From Sequoia sempervirens (taxonomy: Eukaryota; Streptophyta; Pinopsida; Cupressales; Cupressaceae): 64,000 bases of DNA. The translations under genes were made by a program, and so were the position numbers. The DNA lies in assembly GCA_007258455.2 (NCBI GenBank), contig VDFB02373365.1, forward strand, positions 223,485,353-223,549,352, in the 5' to 3' direction. Positions 10,106 through 21,961 of the stretch are shown here, piece after piece. Numbering within the stretch: the stretch's first letter is position 1; every line of letters starts with the position of its first letter. The notes under the pieces are model-generated. The model was not told where the DNA came from, ran no database searches, and worked only from the letters and a program-made list of their open reading frames with translations.

Positions 10106-13100
10106 AGTTTATATGGTTTGGGGTTTCAAGGTGGGGTTTTACCTAACCATAGAAAACCTCTATGGTTGGGACAGAGGTATACACCCCTCTTGTTGATTAC
10201 ACCTTATCATCTGCTAGAGACATATGGGTGACTCTTGGCAATGGTATTGTGATGGATTGAGGGGGAAAATAGTAATAGGGGTGGTTGTGATAGTAAAGTG
10301 GAGGTTGGTATGTACACTATTTAAGTCTTGTAAGATTCTAACCTGGAATCTAGAGGCACCAATTAGGAAAACCCTACTCCAAGCCTTCATAAAAGAGTTT
10401 GCAATACCAATACATAAATGTAAAAATTTATTTGATTTTGACTTGTATATCTAAATAGCTCTATTTCTTCTTGAATTAAATGTTTAAAAACTGGTGTAGG
10501 AGCACCAAGGTATTTGTGAAATTTTGATTCATGGAGGTCATAGGTCAGTTTGAGTTTTGAGTCTAGAAGTCATTAATAAGGTCATGATTGACCAATTCAT
10601 ATTGTAAGCATGTGTAGGCATAATGAAGAGTGTTGGAGGCGGTGGCAGAGCTGTGAGAGATTGGTAATGTCATTTTTCAATAAACCCTACCCCAAGCTAG
10701 TGTAAAGTGAGGGTTTTTAGTTACAGAGGTTAGATGAGAGTTTTCCCATCTAAAAATTGTTCGTTAGGGCCCTATGTTGACTGGTAATAATATATGAGTG
10801 GTTTTTTGGAGTTGGAGGAAAGAATTTGAGGTACCTCCTTTGAAACAAAGACCTAATTGGTCTATTAGGACAACATTGTTTCTAGGTTTTGCATGAGATG
10901 GTCCAAAGTGACCCATGATGGTTTTGAAGGTAAGTTATAGTTTTCCTTAAACGGTGTCTAAAAGAGTAGATAGATTGATTGTTGAGTGGTTCATTGTGAG
11001 ATAAAGTCAAAAATTTGGGTTTGCAGACCTACTAGATGAGTTGAAGAGTTTCTACAAAGGAGTGATTTGGAAGAGTTTTGTGAATCAATTGGTTGTTTGA
11101 ATCAGCTTGTTTTGTGATGATTTGTTCAAAGCCAAATTTCTTTGCATCATATTGAATCTTGATGGGAAGAAGGGTCCATTGAGAGAACTCAAGGGGTGTT
11201 ACTTGCTAGGAGGAGAGAGGTTGTGGAGTACTTGTTAGCTTGAACAAGTGACTGAGCTCACCTTCCTTGTATTGAAGAGGATGTACCAGGTATGTATTTC
11301 CTCAGTCAAGATTAAATTATAATTGATGGTTTTGTGATAAGATGGTGTTGATGACAAATCATATAACTATGATAGTTGAAATTATTTTGGTGGTCATATG
11401 ACATTCTTTTTTAGAACATTTATAAAGAAAGTATAGATTAAAGTTTGTTGTGCAGAAGTAGTGAGTAGTCTACATTCCTCTGCTTGCCTCAAATTTTGAC
11501 TTGGGTGATGAGGACAAAGGTATAATGCCTTCTATTACCTCACACTTATTCCTTTTGTTACCTCACACTTGTTCCAGACATGTAATCACCTTGAAGACTA
11601 TTACCTCACCCATGTTCCAGTCATGTATTTACCTTGATGATTGACTGACTTGTTTTTAGGGCTTACAAATTACAATAAAAATGAAGGCTTGTTGACCTTT
11701 TAGATCATCTGTGATAATTTAATTAAATCAACAAAAAACCATGGAAGGATTTAAGTACTTAGGGTTTTGTTGAAGATATCACTGTACTATTTGAAGATTT
11801 TGGTTTGTACCTATTTTAAGCCAGATGTTATGCTTTTGGCCTTAAGATTGAGTGGAACTCTCAAAATTTACATTTTTTTGTCCTAACAACATACTTTTAG
11901 TATGATATGGTTAAGATGGTTTGATTGAGAATTTGAGAACAACAAAGGATAAGCCTCAATATTTTATGTCATTTAAAGATTGGAATAAAGATTATTGGGT
12001 AGGACAACTTAAGACCTTAGATTTGCACCAATTATATATCAGCTAGAGACCTGACCTATACCTCATGTAACTCTCCATGACTATAAATATGATCTTCAAA
12101 TTAGAAATATATACATTCTACGCAAGATTTATTTGTTTAGTAGATACTTATGGAATGTGTAAACATGATAGTGAATACCTTGAACTAGTTAGCTTTATCT
12201 ACTAGTTACTTATGATCAACTAAGGACATTTATATTTCAATTTTAAATAAAATTTCAATATTGAACTTCAAAATTTAGGCAATTGCCACCTGAACTACAC
12301 GTAAATGGAGGCGCCCTTTTAACACATTTCTTTGATTATGCTTTCATCTCCTTTCACATTTGAGTATACTAACTTATTTTGAAAAAAAAATTGATTTTAG
12401 TGTTATATCCCATGGCTTAGTTCTTGTTTTTGTATTGAACAAAAATAAAACACTAAGCTTCAGTGTCATATTGGATTTTCAGAAAGCTACAATGTGAAAA
12501 TAGCTTCTTTAGAGTCTTCATTATATTCTATCTTTGCAACTTTGTTCTTTCCAAATTTATTTTTACATACTAATAGTGACCATGAAAAAATTATTGCAGG
12601 AGTGGGAGGTTATTCTTACCTATATGAGCCACTTTGGTGGGCAGGCATGATTACCAATAAGTGCTTACTACTTATTAAATTAGGTTTAGGTGACAACTGG
12701 AGAATATTAATGTTTGACAATTGACATAGATTACTTGCATTCAAACTATTAATTTCCTTATTTACAATCTTTTTTGAGATTATAGTTGTATGGCTGGAGA
12801 GTTTATATATTCATTGTTTTCAAAATTTACAGTTTATCTACAATGACTTCACTGCTAGTCCTTAACAACTATTTCATAATCAAAATTTTCACTCAAAATT
12901 ACATTCACTGTCTTTTACAAATAACTACTAACTACCCTGCAAACCAAAAACTCCTTTTCGTTGCCCACAGTTTTGTAAAACCCCCAAAAACTAACTACAG
13001 ACAGCCAAAAAACTCAAATTCATGGTAGAGGATTATGTTAACTATAGATCTACAGATGACCTACTCGCCACAGTTTCCATAGAGGTCTTGTTGTTGTTGT

Positions 13101-13151
13101 TCTTCTTCCTCTGAGGTTGCTGCTCCAACTTCTCTAGCTACTCCAACTTCT
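10106..13151. other. CACTA interior without recognisable gene
   Basis: Three kilobases with many stops in all frames. A TACCTCAC block recurs near 11540, 11570 and 11605 (short local repeats TTACCTCAC and TGTTCCAG). I could not recognise a transposase domain here, although a badly decayed one cannot be excluded. Confidence 0.35.
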
Positions 13152-13676
13152 TCATCCGCTCTGCTTTAGCCTTTGCTTCACTATCACCACCTCAACCTCT
13201 ATTAATTCCACAATCAATTTCAGAGCCTCCCACCCACGTGTTGCTCCCTCTCTCCATCTGGCTTTACGTTTTCCTTTTGGCCATTTCACAAAGGGTACAC
13301 ATTTCTCTATTTCTTCATCCTCTTCGCTTTCATTTCCCTCACTAATATCCATCCCAACTCTCAGAATCACCCATTCCAACAGTGATTCCATGTCCCCCAG
13401 ATAATCCTTATGCACCAGTGCCTTCATCACCTTTTTCACAACTTCAATCGGCTCCCCCAAATCTAAGCCCCAAGCCATTATGAGTGAATAAATGTCCAAA
13501 TTATTTTTGTACCTATGCGTGAGCTGGCCAAATCCTCTTCCCAGAATTAGTTGCACTGACTGCACTAATCGTTCATCACTATATAGGAAACACTCCATCA
13601 GTCTATTTACCGATGGTTCTCCATAAAAGTGTGAGAGTTGTTTCTTCGTTTTAAACGTGAAACCAACCTCCATCAC
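13152..13676 (-). CDS. Hypothetical open reading frame, 174 codons
   Basis: One of the longest uninterrupted frames in the CACTA element. It starts MMEVGFTFKTKKQ and ends near KQRLKQSG. The middle has an acidic stretch SEGNESEEDEEIEKC followed by a basic KWPKGKRKARWR stretch. It is rich in charged residues and has no membrane segment or motif I can name. GC content is a little higher than the surroundings, which is why I list it. It may be a captured exon or a piece of an element-encoded protein. No start context or introns could be assigned. Confidence 0.35.
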   Translation of the reverse strand: MMEVGFTFKTKKQLSHFYGEPSVNRLMECFLYSDERLVQSVQLILGRGFGQLTHRYKNNLDIYSLIMAWGLDLGEPIEVVKKVMKALVHKDYLGDMESLLEWVILRVGMDISEGNESEEDEEIEKCVPFVKWPKGKRKARWREGATRGWEALKLIVELIEVEVVIVKQRLKQSG

Positions 13677-13979
13677 CTTTGCAGCAATAGAACCACCACC
13701 TCCTGTACACCGTTTTCACACCTATTGTTCACCATAGTAGAGGAGCATCGAGAAAGTAATTCCTCGAGAATTTAATAACTTCATTCACATTCCTTTCCAT
13801 AAGTTCTCATTATATGTCAATCATCGCCGCCACCTGACTCCACACACTTCTCTCATTCACTTCAAGAATTAAAACCTGTAATTACTCCATTTTAGAGCTC
13901 CCTAAATGCACCACTTGTTTCAGTCTTTTCATTGGGGGAGAACATTAATTTTAAATATCTCAACGATGCCTTAGGATGT

Positions 13980-14360
13980 CACATCAATTAGTAATAATCA
14001 TTATCACCGTATCGATGAGACTGTGATTCTTCTTCCACCGATAGTCACCTTCTCCACCAATGAACAACTTTCCTTAAGTCTATCGGTGGGACACCAGATA
14101 ATGTCACCCCAAAACTCCACTGATATACATTATGCACTTGATAATCCATGGTTTTATCGGGCCATCGGGAGAATGCAAACATTTGTTCCATCGATGTTCA
14201 TGTGTCATAGCAATGCGCTTACTTTTGTTGACTCTGTCGGTCTATCGAGGAGGCGCCTTAGGAGTTAGCCCGATAGGGTATTATTACACTGATACTATGG
14301 GCCATCGGTGAGGCTATAATGGGGGTTCCACCGATGAGGCATTGTTAGGCCGATAGTGCT
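13980..14360. repeat. Region rich in CCGATAG and ATCGGTGG motifs
   Basis: Motifs such as CCACCGATAG, CTATCGGTGG, GGGCCATCGG and CCGATGAGGC occur repeatedly and in both orientations. The same vocabulary appears in the foldback at 7475-7991, suggesting two members of one small repeat family inside the CACTA element. Clear terminal repeats were not resolved. Confidence 0.4.
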
Positions 14361-14449
14361 ATTTTTTTAATTTAGGGAAGGGAAAAGATTTATGGAGCCT
14401 CATACTATTATGGTCTCATGCCTACTATTATGCTTTTGATATATTTTTT

Positions 14450-14590
14450 CCAAGGCAGTGAACTATTTGAAAAAATGCTTTGGTAGACATGTATGGAGAA
14501 TGTGGTAGCATATACAAGGTAGTGAACTGTTTGAAAAAATGCCTCAAAGAAATGTGGTCTCATAGAATGCCATGACAAGCAAATGCAATT
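14450..14590 (+). pseudogene. PPR protein fragment, plus strand
   Basis: The plus strand reads VDMYGECGSIYK and, after a frameshift, ELFEKMPQRNVVS, then a stop where Trp is expected, then NAM. The ELFEKM-encoding stretch is present twice, at 14451-14478 and 14516-14543. It matches the same part of a PPR motif as the minus-strand fragments near 9 kb, so it is a third, independently oriented scrap. Confidence 0.68.
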
Positions 14591-15021
14591 GGCAGCTGCT
14601 CCTAATTATTAGTTATGCAATGTGAAGTAATTGCATAACTACTTAGGTTGACTTTGTAAAAACTATATTGTAATTGAAATTTTGTCATCTATCAACATCT
14701 AGTTATTAATTATGCAATGTGAAGTAATGCTTTGAGTTTGAAAGATGTGCAATGCAATGTAATCAAAGATATGAATATAAACTACATAAATCTATTTTTT
14801 ACAATTCATTCATTAAAATCTTTATTTTATTTTCTCTCTATATCTCTAGGCTATGGAAATGCCTTTCAATTTCAAAAAAAAAAGTTTTTATCTCTTGTTC
14901 TACAATTTTTTACCTTTTTTTTTAAATCCGATGTTTTCCTGATTTTTGAGTGCATGGGGTTAATTTTCAAAGCTTTAATGCCATTGTTTTTTTACATCCC
15001 AATGTATTTCACCTTCACCTT

Positions 15022-15044
15022 GTAGTAGTAGTAGTAGTAGTAGT
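15022..15044 (+). repeat. (GTA)n microsatellite
   Basis: Uninterrupted run of GTA triplets, about seven and a half units. Confidence 0.9.
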
Positions 15045-15787
15045 GCTCTCATATTGCATTCTTTGTTTTTGTGCATTAGCTACCTTTTTTATGTGTAACA
15101 GTGTTGTCATAACCTTATGTGTCTGGTATGTGTGCATGGTAATGTAGTGTTTATATTTGTGGCCTTTGTATTTTATTAGCATGAAGCTAATAGTAACATT
15201 GTAAGCAGTGCTATGAGTGTTGGTTTTTTAGTAAATTAGATTGATCATTGCAATTATTTTTGAAAATTTTCTTTTGTAATTATTTTAACACACACATGCA
15301 AGTACTATTTAAGTAATGGTTGTTTTATTATGCAAACAAGGGTAATCATTACCTATGTAATATAATGTGTTATTTTCTTTTCTTTTTTGCAGAAATTTAT
15401 TGATAAACTCAAAGAAGGGGATAAAGTTAGGGAGTCAACTTGAAAGGAACAGGAGATGCAAATGTAAACATTTTAAAGGTCACAAGTAACATACCCCTTG
15501 TTTATGAAGAAAAAATAGATGGAGTTGTTCATATGAAAGAGAAAGAGGGAACCTTCACATGGTGGCCACTAAAATATTTGTAGAAAATGACATAGTTGAA
15601 CATGTTTATCATGTACTAGTTAATGTTAGACATCTTGGCTCACTGCTTTATGCAATATTTTGAATGTGTTGTTCATGGATCTTAATTATCATGGTGTATT
15701 TGAAAGAGTTGAAAACTCTTAGACAACTTTGACATTTTTTATTATATTTACATATATAAGTATCTTAGACAGCTTTGACATCTTGTA

Positions 15788-15791
<4 letters not shown>

Positions 15792-15821
<30 letters not shown>
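15792..15821 (+). repeat. (TA)n microsatellite
   Basis: Perfect TA dinucleotide run of about 15 units. Confidence 0.9.
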
Positions 15822-15823
<2 letters not shown>

Positions 15824-16026
15824 CATTAAAAATTTTATTGTAGATTACCTTTATTTATCATGATGTTGAATCAATCTTTTAATTCTAGCATGTTGTAGCT
15901 TGTTCGTATATGCAATATTTTTATTTAATATTATGTTAGTTTTTCATTATAAAATTTATGGTACTTAATAAATTATTCATTTCATGACTATATTTACTAC
16001 CAATTAATGGAAACCAGTAAATAAAA

Positions 16027-16526
16027 ATGACTAAATTAATGACTAAAGTAATGACTAAATTAATGACTAAAGTAATGACTAAATTAATTACTAAATATAT
16101 GACTACATTAATGACTAAATATATGACTAAATATATGACTAAATTAATAACTAAATATATGATTAAATTAATGACTAAATATATGACTAAATTAATGACT
16201 AAATATATGACTAAAGTAATGACTACCATGACTAAATAAATGACTAGTTAACAACAATCAATGAATAAATTAATGACTAAATATATGACTAAATAAATGA
16301 CTAAATTAACGACTAAATCAATGACTAAATCAATGACCAAATCAATGACCAAATTAATGACTAAAAATCAATGACTAAATAAATGACTAAAATAGTTTAG
16401 TCATAAATTTAGTGGTGTTATAAATTACTACAAATAAACCACTAATAGTCATGTGACTAAACTTAGTCATTTATATACAATTTTTAGTAGTTTATTTAGT
16501 CATATATTGTTGTTTGTGTACTAGTG
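16027..16526 (+). repeat. Right subterminal ATGACTAAATTA array of the CACTA element
   Basis: Some 25-30 near-tandem units of 12-16 bp around ATGACTAAAT, first all in one orientation (16027-16390) and then with inverted copies (TTAGTCAT) toward the terminus at 16526. Open frames across it, such as MTKLMTKVMTK, are only translations of the array. The right end has a far longer array than the left. Confidence 0.85.
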
Positions 16527-16529
16527 ATA

Positions 16530-18961
16530 TGTGGATTATCTATTTCCACAAGATTGATTTAGTGTTGATGTAAATAAATTAGCCTTGTCAATTGTAATTT
16601 GTGCATTGGTATGTTGCATTGAGATGAGAGGATGAATGATGGTTAGAGATCCTAGATAGTTAGTATTTGGGACTTGTAGCATGTTGATTATCACTATGGC
16701 TTGATAGCTTGGTTACACATTTTAGTGGGAGATTTTGATAGCGATGGTTTGTTGGTGTGGGATTGGTTCTTGATATTTTGATGATGGTTGTATATTCTTG
16801 GGTTGGAGATCATGGTTTAACTTTACCCTTTGGGAGCTCTTATTTGTTGATTTATTTGATTTTGTTGGGGCCATGGATGATATTCATTTAGGATATGGTT
16901 AAGATGATGATTAGAGATATTGGTTACATTATTCTTTAGGAGCTCTGGCGATGATATGGATTTATCATTTGATGATGGATGATCTTTTTCAATGGTTTTT
17001 CTTTCATGGAGAAGCTCTTGGATCTTGTTGCTATAATGATATTTATTTGACATGTTCAATTTTAATGATGGGAGATGGTTATCTTCAAGTGATTAGAGAT
17101 GTTTACATCTTGGTCAGCCATGGAGGACTCTTAGAGTCTTTGGTTGAGGTGTGATGTTTATGAATTATCTATTTTTGATATGTGATCCTTGTTTACAAGA
17201 TGGTTTGGTATTATGCCATGATGTACTCTTGATTGATAGCTTAGAGTTTGACATGATACATGTTCTCTTAAGAGCATGTTATGTTCACTTGGGGATTATT
17301 ATCTTCTTTTGAGGAGATGTGAGATCACAATGTCATGATATGTTCCTATTTCTTAGGTTTGAGCTTTGACAGTGGTCTTGTTGGTTCTCTTAGTATTGAG
17401 TACCTTGGTCATTTGCATGGGAGCTTCATGATAGTGTGATGTTGCATTTGGAACTTAACATGGATTGATCAGTTTTAAGTGCTTATGGATACTTTGAGAC
17501 TTAGATGAGGATGGATTTTCCTTATGTTTAGAGACATTTTTATTGAGATGATTAATCTTAAATGAGGTTTGAGTAGGAAATTTTGAGGAGCCTTCTCTTG
17601 GATATGGACTCAAGTTCGTGATGTACCTATAGAGGAGATTGTTCTTGGAGTGAGTCATGATCTCTTGGTTATCTTAGAGAATCATTCTCATTCACCACTC
17701 TTGTTCTACTCGGTGGATATTCATCTAAGAGGTATCTACCCATTCTTGTTTTTATATTCATTATGTTTTATGTTTTATCTTCTCATGGATATGGATCTTG
17801 AGCTATGGATATTTAGCTCTAGAGGGTTCATTTGAGGAGTGTATGACATGGTTATCTCTTTCTGCATATAATTTGATTTATGATTTCTTTCATTTGATGA
17901 GGAGTTTAGGAGATTTTATTAGGATGATTTATTTATTTGAGAATGTATTTGAGTTTTATCTTCCTTGTTTGAAAGGCTTACATCCATGTTGGTTTTATAT
18001 GATACATATATTTTGTTTGATATATTTTAGATTGAATGGTTTGCTATTCTCGAGGCTTTCATTTGGGGTTGTGAAGGATATCATACTTGACACAAATTAG
18101 CATTTAGAGGTGTGTGTAGAAGGACATGCTACATATTCTGATTTAAAATTTCTCTCTTTGGTATTGTTCTTCTTCTTGGATGTCTGTATTCACATGAAAT
18201 TGGATTTGAGGTTTGCATGGAGCTATGGTGATCACTATGTTTGTGGCAATGTGTTTTTCTTTGTTCTTTGGAGACAATATAGATGTTCCTTTATCTCTTT
18301 CTTTTATTGAGTGTAGAGAACTTGAAAGAGTTATTGAGACTAGTGGTGAGAGATGTGTTGCAACAATTTTTTTTGCAGGTTTTGAATATCTTTGTGGATG
18401 TTCCTTGTTACTATATGATATTGGTTACAACTTATATGTGATGATATTTGTAGACTTGATATGACTCAAGATCATTTTAAAATTTGGCATTACCCATGCA
18501 ATGGGATTTTCTGGATGTGTATATTTTCATTTATAGGTTCAAGTCACATGGAGCTTGTGATTGTAGTTTATGGGTTCCATATGGAGTTGGCATGAGTCCT
18601 ATTGATGTTTGGATACCTTTGAGTTATGAATTATTGGATGGATTAGTATTTTTGTGGTTGTTATTTTTAGTCATATGGATTTTCTTCATTATGATAGTAA
18701 TTTGGAGCCTTTTATCACTTGGATTTAATTCTTTTGTTCTTTGGATTGGTGAATTTTCACCTTGGCTTGTTCATTTTCTTCCAGAGGTGGAATGTTGGAG
18801 GATGCCAAGAGTTATTTCTTGATATTATGGACATCTTGGATGTTTTTTAGGCATATTGATGGAGCACAAGAAAAAATTGGAGATTAATGTGGTTTCATGT
18901 ATGGGTATGATGATGCATTCATTGATTAACCCTTATACAATGTATACACCAAGTGGAAGAA
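16530..18961 (+). other. Internal region of a non-coding copia-type element, right part
   Basis: T/G-rich sequence without recognisable domains. Its open frames are long only because stops are rare in T-rich DNA, and the translations are Phe/Leu/Trp-rich. It ends in AAGTGGAAGAA, a purine-rich tract directly before the LTR start TGTTAGG at 18962, as expected of a 3' polypurine tract. It is continuous in composition with the sequence left of the CACTA insertion. Confidence 0.4.
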
Positions 18962-19678
18962 TGTTAGGTTCAGGTGTTGTGCACCTTACATAATATTGGA
19001 TTAATTTAATTTTAATAAAATAAATATTTGTTGTGGTGTGTAATTAGGATATGTTTTTAGCCACATTAAATATTTATTTGGGGCCATTTGTAAAGTTGTA
19101 TGTAACATTGGGTTAGATATTTTATGTGTGGGTTGCACATTGAGAAAATATTTAATGTTGGGAAACTTAGTGCCAAAAATTAAATGTGGGGTCAATGGTT
19201 TTGTGAACTCATTTTCTGAGTCACATGGTTTTACCTTACCACTTGGTTGTATCCCTATGAGCTTGAGTCCATAAAATCAAACACATGTTTAGTGGTTGAG
19301 GTTAGCTAGTTGGGTTTTTGTATTGGTTGTCATTGTATTGAGAATTATTATGAGTATATATGTGAAGCATGGAATGAGATGTGTTGATACATACTTGGAC
19401 AAATGGAGGATGCATTGGAGGAGCTTGATATTTCAAAATTATTCAGAAGACTCTATAATTTTATTGTAATATTTTATTATTGAATATTAAATTGAGTTTG
19501 GATACTTTTAAAGGCTAGGTTTTTCCCTCTATCAGGGTTTTCCCAAGATAAATATTGTTTTATCTTGTGGTATATCTTTGATCTTTGCCTATGGTTATTC
19601 TATAAGCTTGTATGCATGCTTTTCTCTCTTGGGGTTATGCAAAAAATAGATTGATCATCTTGTAGGATTTTATTAACA
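18962..19678 (+). mobile_element. Copia-type LTR (about 717 bp)
   Basis: It begins TGTTAGG and ends TTAACA, and its last 120 bp match the LTR end at 337-471. It is preceded by a purine tract and followed by a copia gag-pol relic. It can therefore serve as the 3' LTR of the left non-coding element, the 5' LTR of the coding copia element, or both (an LTR-sharing tandem). Confidence 0.6.
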
Positions 19679-21961
19679 ATAAGTTCATGGAAAACCAAAG
19701 GAGAAAGAAAATAAGAAGGATTAGAGATTCAAATATATTTTAAATTCTAAGGTTAAGTATTGGAATTGCGATAAGACTAGGCACTCAAATAGACTACAAA
19801 GAGGAAGAGAAGAAAAATAATAATGACTCATATGATGAGTTTGAACAGTATTCTAAATATTATATAAATTTCTTTGTCACAACCTTGGAAACTCGTGTGT
19901 GGTTAATTTACTCAAGAATTTCTGTCATATGACCTCCCACTACGATTGGTTATGTAAGTATGAAAAATATGATAGTAGGAAGGTGTACCTTAGAGATAAC
20001 TCTCACCTAAATATTATAGGTTGTGGAAGATATTTCATAAAAAATTTGGATGAAAGTATGAAGGAAATCAATGGTTTAATACATATCCTTTTTTATCATA
20101 AAATATAATTTTAGTGAGTAAATTGGTATGATGTGGGTGTGTGGGTCATTTTTTCCAGTGGAGAGTATAAGATGGTGCAAGAAGCTATAGTGATTGCTAA
20201 GGGTGTTCATGTGGGGATTTTATTTTATTTGGATGAAATAATTATTTAGTACAATAGTTATTTTATTCTTGTAGTGAAAATATCTATAGAATATACATTA
20301 TCATCCTTGGAACCAATAAGGAAAATAAGTGTTGTTTCAACTTATGATGGCCATGCATTTTGGGAAACTAATAAAGTCCTTACTTTAGATGGAAATTTAC
20401 CTATGAAGAAAAAATGTTATGGTACTAAATAATGGGCCTTATACATGAGAAGGGTCTTAAGACCCAAAAAAATAAAATCTTGTGGATGATTTAAATGATT
20501 CTACTTTTGAGTTTGATTTAATTGAAGATTACCTATAAATGGTAAACAATGTTTTCTTTTACAAGATCTCTTACAAATATTTTAGACGTTGGATTTAATT
20601 TATTTTTATGTTTTTAGTCTTATGAATGTTCATTCTATTTCTAATTCTTTGTACTATGTATTTTTTATAGATGTTTATTCTATGAGGACATGGGTGTATT
20701 TATTTAGAAGTAAATCTAAAGTTTGAAGTCATTTTAAAGAGTGAAAATCCCTTGTAGAAAATTAGTTTGGTAGAAGGATTTAAGTTTTGAGAATTAAAAA
20801 TAGTAGTAAGTTATGTATCACATGTTTTGATAGATTGGACTATGGAATTGAAAGACACAAGAGAAATCCATTTACTACTCATCAAAATGGAGTTATAAAA
20901 ATAATGAACAAGACATTTATCGAGAGAGTTAGAGGTATGCTCATTAGAGTTAGCTTAGAACAAACAAGTGGTTGTTATGACTTGTTACCTAGTTAACAAA
21001 TCTCCTACACTATATCTTCTTGAAAAGATAAATATGGATGTGTGGATGGTAAAAATGTGCTCATTATAGCATCTTAACATTTTTGGATGTGAGGAATATG
21101 TACATGTGCATAGGTAGAAGTAGTCAAAGTTGGAGAACACATATATGAAATATATCTTCATTGACTATGGTGTTGGTGTGAAAGGTTACAAGATTTGGGA
21201 CCCTATGGTCTAGAGAGTTTTGTATTAGAAAAGTGTGATTGTTAAGGAAATTAATTCCTCTTCCATGGTATTGCAACAAGTAGAGGACGTGAAGAAATAT
21301 GTAGTATAAATACCATTAAATATTGAAAAAAATGAACTAGAAGCTCATGAAGAACCTATAGAGGGGGATAAATCATATATTTTAAGGAGTTCCAAAGAGG
21401 AGGTAGGATCTCCATATTACTCTTGAGGAGGTCCACTCAAAAAATACATTATTCATTCAAGTATTTTCATCCTAATTAGATATATACTTTTTCTTTGATT
21501 ACTAATACTAATGATCCTATAACTCTTAAGGAGGTGATGGATATGAATGATTTGAAGTCTTCGAGAGTGAATATGGATACAAATATGGTTGTATTCAAAA
21601 GTGACACACTTGGTACCAATGCTAGAAGGAAGAAAGTCTATTAGATGTAAATGTGTATTCAAAAGGTGAGATTGGTATTGAAAAGTACAAGGTGAGATTA
21701 GTTTCAAAATGATATTTTTAGGTTGAGGTAATATAATTCGATGAGATTTTCCATAGTTTCGAATTTAAAATCTATTAGGTTCTTGTTAATTGTAGCAACA
21801 ACTTTTGATATATAGATAGACTAGATGGATACAAAGATAACATTCTTGAATGTTGACTTGGATGAAGAGAACTACATGACACAAGCGGAGAACTATGTGA
21901 AGAAAGGTAAATATACTAATTTGTAGACTAAGAAAATCCTTGTATAGTCTCAAAAAATCTC
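19679..21961 (+). pseudogene. Ty1/copia gag-pol relic, 5' portion (gag, protease, integrase, start of RT)
   Basis: Plus strand, several frames. In order: a zinc-knuckle-like KYWNCDKTRHSN (about 19760, first Cys lost), a protease-side block MTSHYDWLCKYEKYD followed by LNIIGCGRYFIK (19929-20050), integrase pieces FIDVYSMRTWVYLFRSKS, DYGIERHKRNP and HQNGVIKIMN (20660-20930, the catalytic Glu replaced), and RT blocks MDTKITFLNVDLDEENYMTQ and KKILV (21830-21945). There are many stops, so it is long inactive. It ends abruptly at the position equivalent to LKQS in copia RT, and the continuation is found at 46400. Confidence 0.82.

Larger units (their letters stand above)
14640..16020. other. CACTA interior, right side, no gene
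   Basis: AT-rich, with a direct repeat of AGTTATTAATTATGCAATG near 14610 and 14702 and two microsatellites. An acceptor-like TTTTTTGCAG at 15382-15391 precedes a short open stretch, which may be an exon remnant of an element gene. This is not supportable further. Confidence 0.3.
2307..16526. mobile_element. CACTA (En/Spm-type) DNA transposon carrying captured gene fragments
   Basis: The left end reads CACTAGTAGAATTTGG and the right end, reverse-complemented, CACTAGTACACAAACA, so both termini share CACTAGTA. The flanking trinucleotide is ATA on both sides (2304-2306 and 16527-16529), the 3-bp target duplication expected of the superfamily. Both ends are rich in TGACTAA motifs, matching the subterminal repeats to which CACTA transposases bind. 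No TNP2-like transposase was recognised, so the copy is presumably non-autonomous. Inside are COG1 and PPR fragments, a foldback and a hAT-like insertion. The element sits inside the copia-type internal region. Orientation cannot be set without a transposase gene. Confidence 0.78.

Noticed and set aside
16027..16239. Open frames translating to MTKLMTKVMTK-type or LVINLVIYLVI-type repeats on the two strands
   Set aside because: They are direct translations of the ATGACTAAATTA array and carry no independent evidence of coding.
16951..18822. Series of plus-strand frames of 60-112 codons rich in Phe, Leu, Trp and Ile
   Set aside because: The DNA is T/G-rich so stops are rare; frames overlap each other, lack domains and sit in non-coding element interior.
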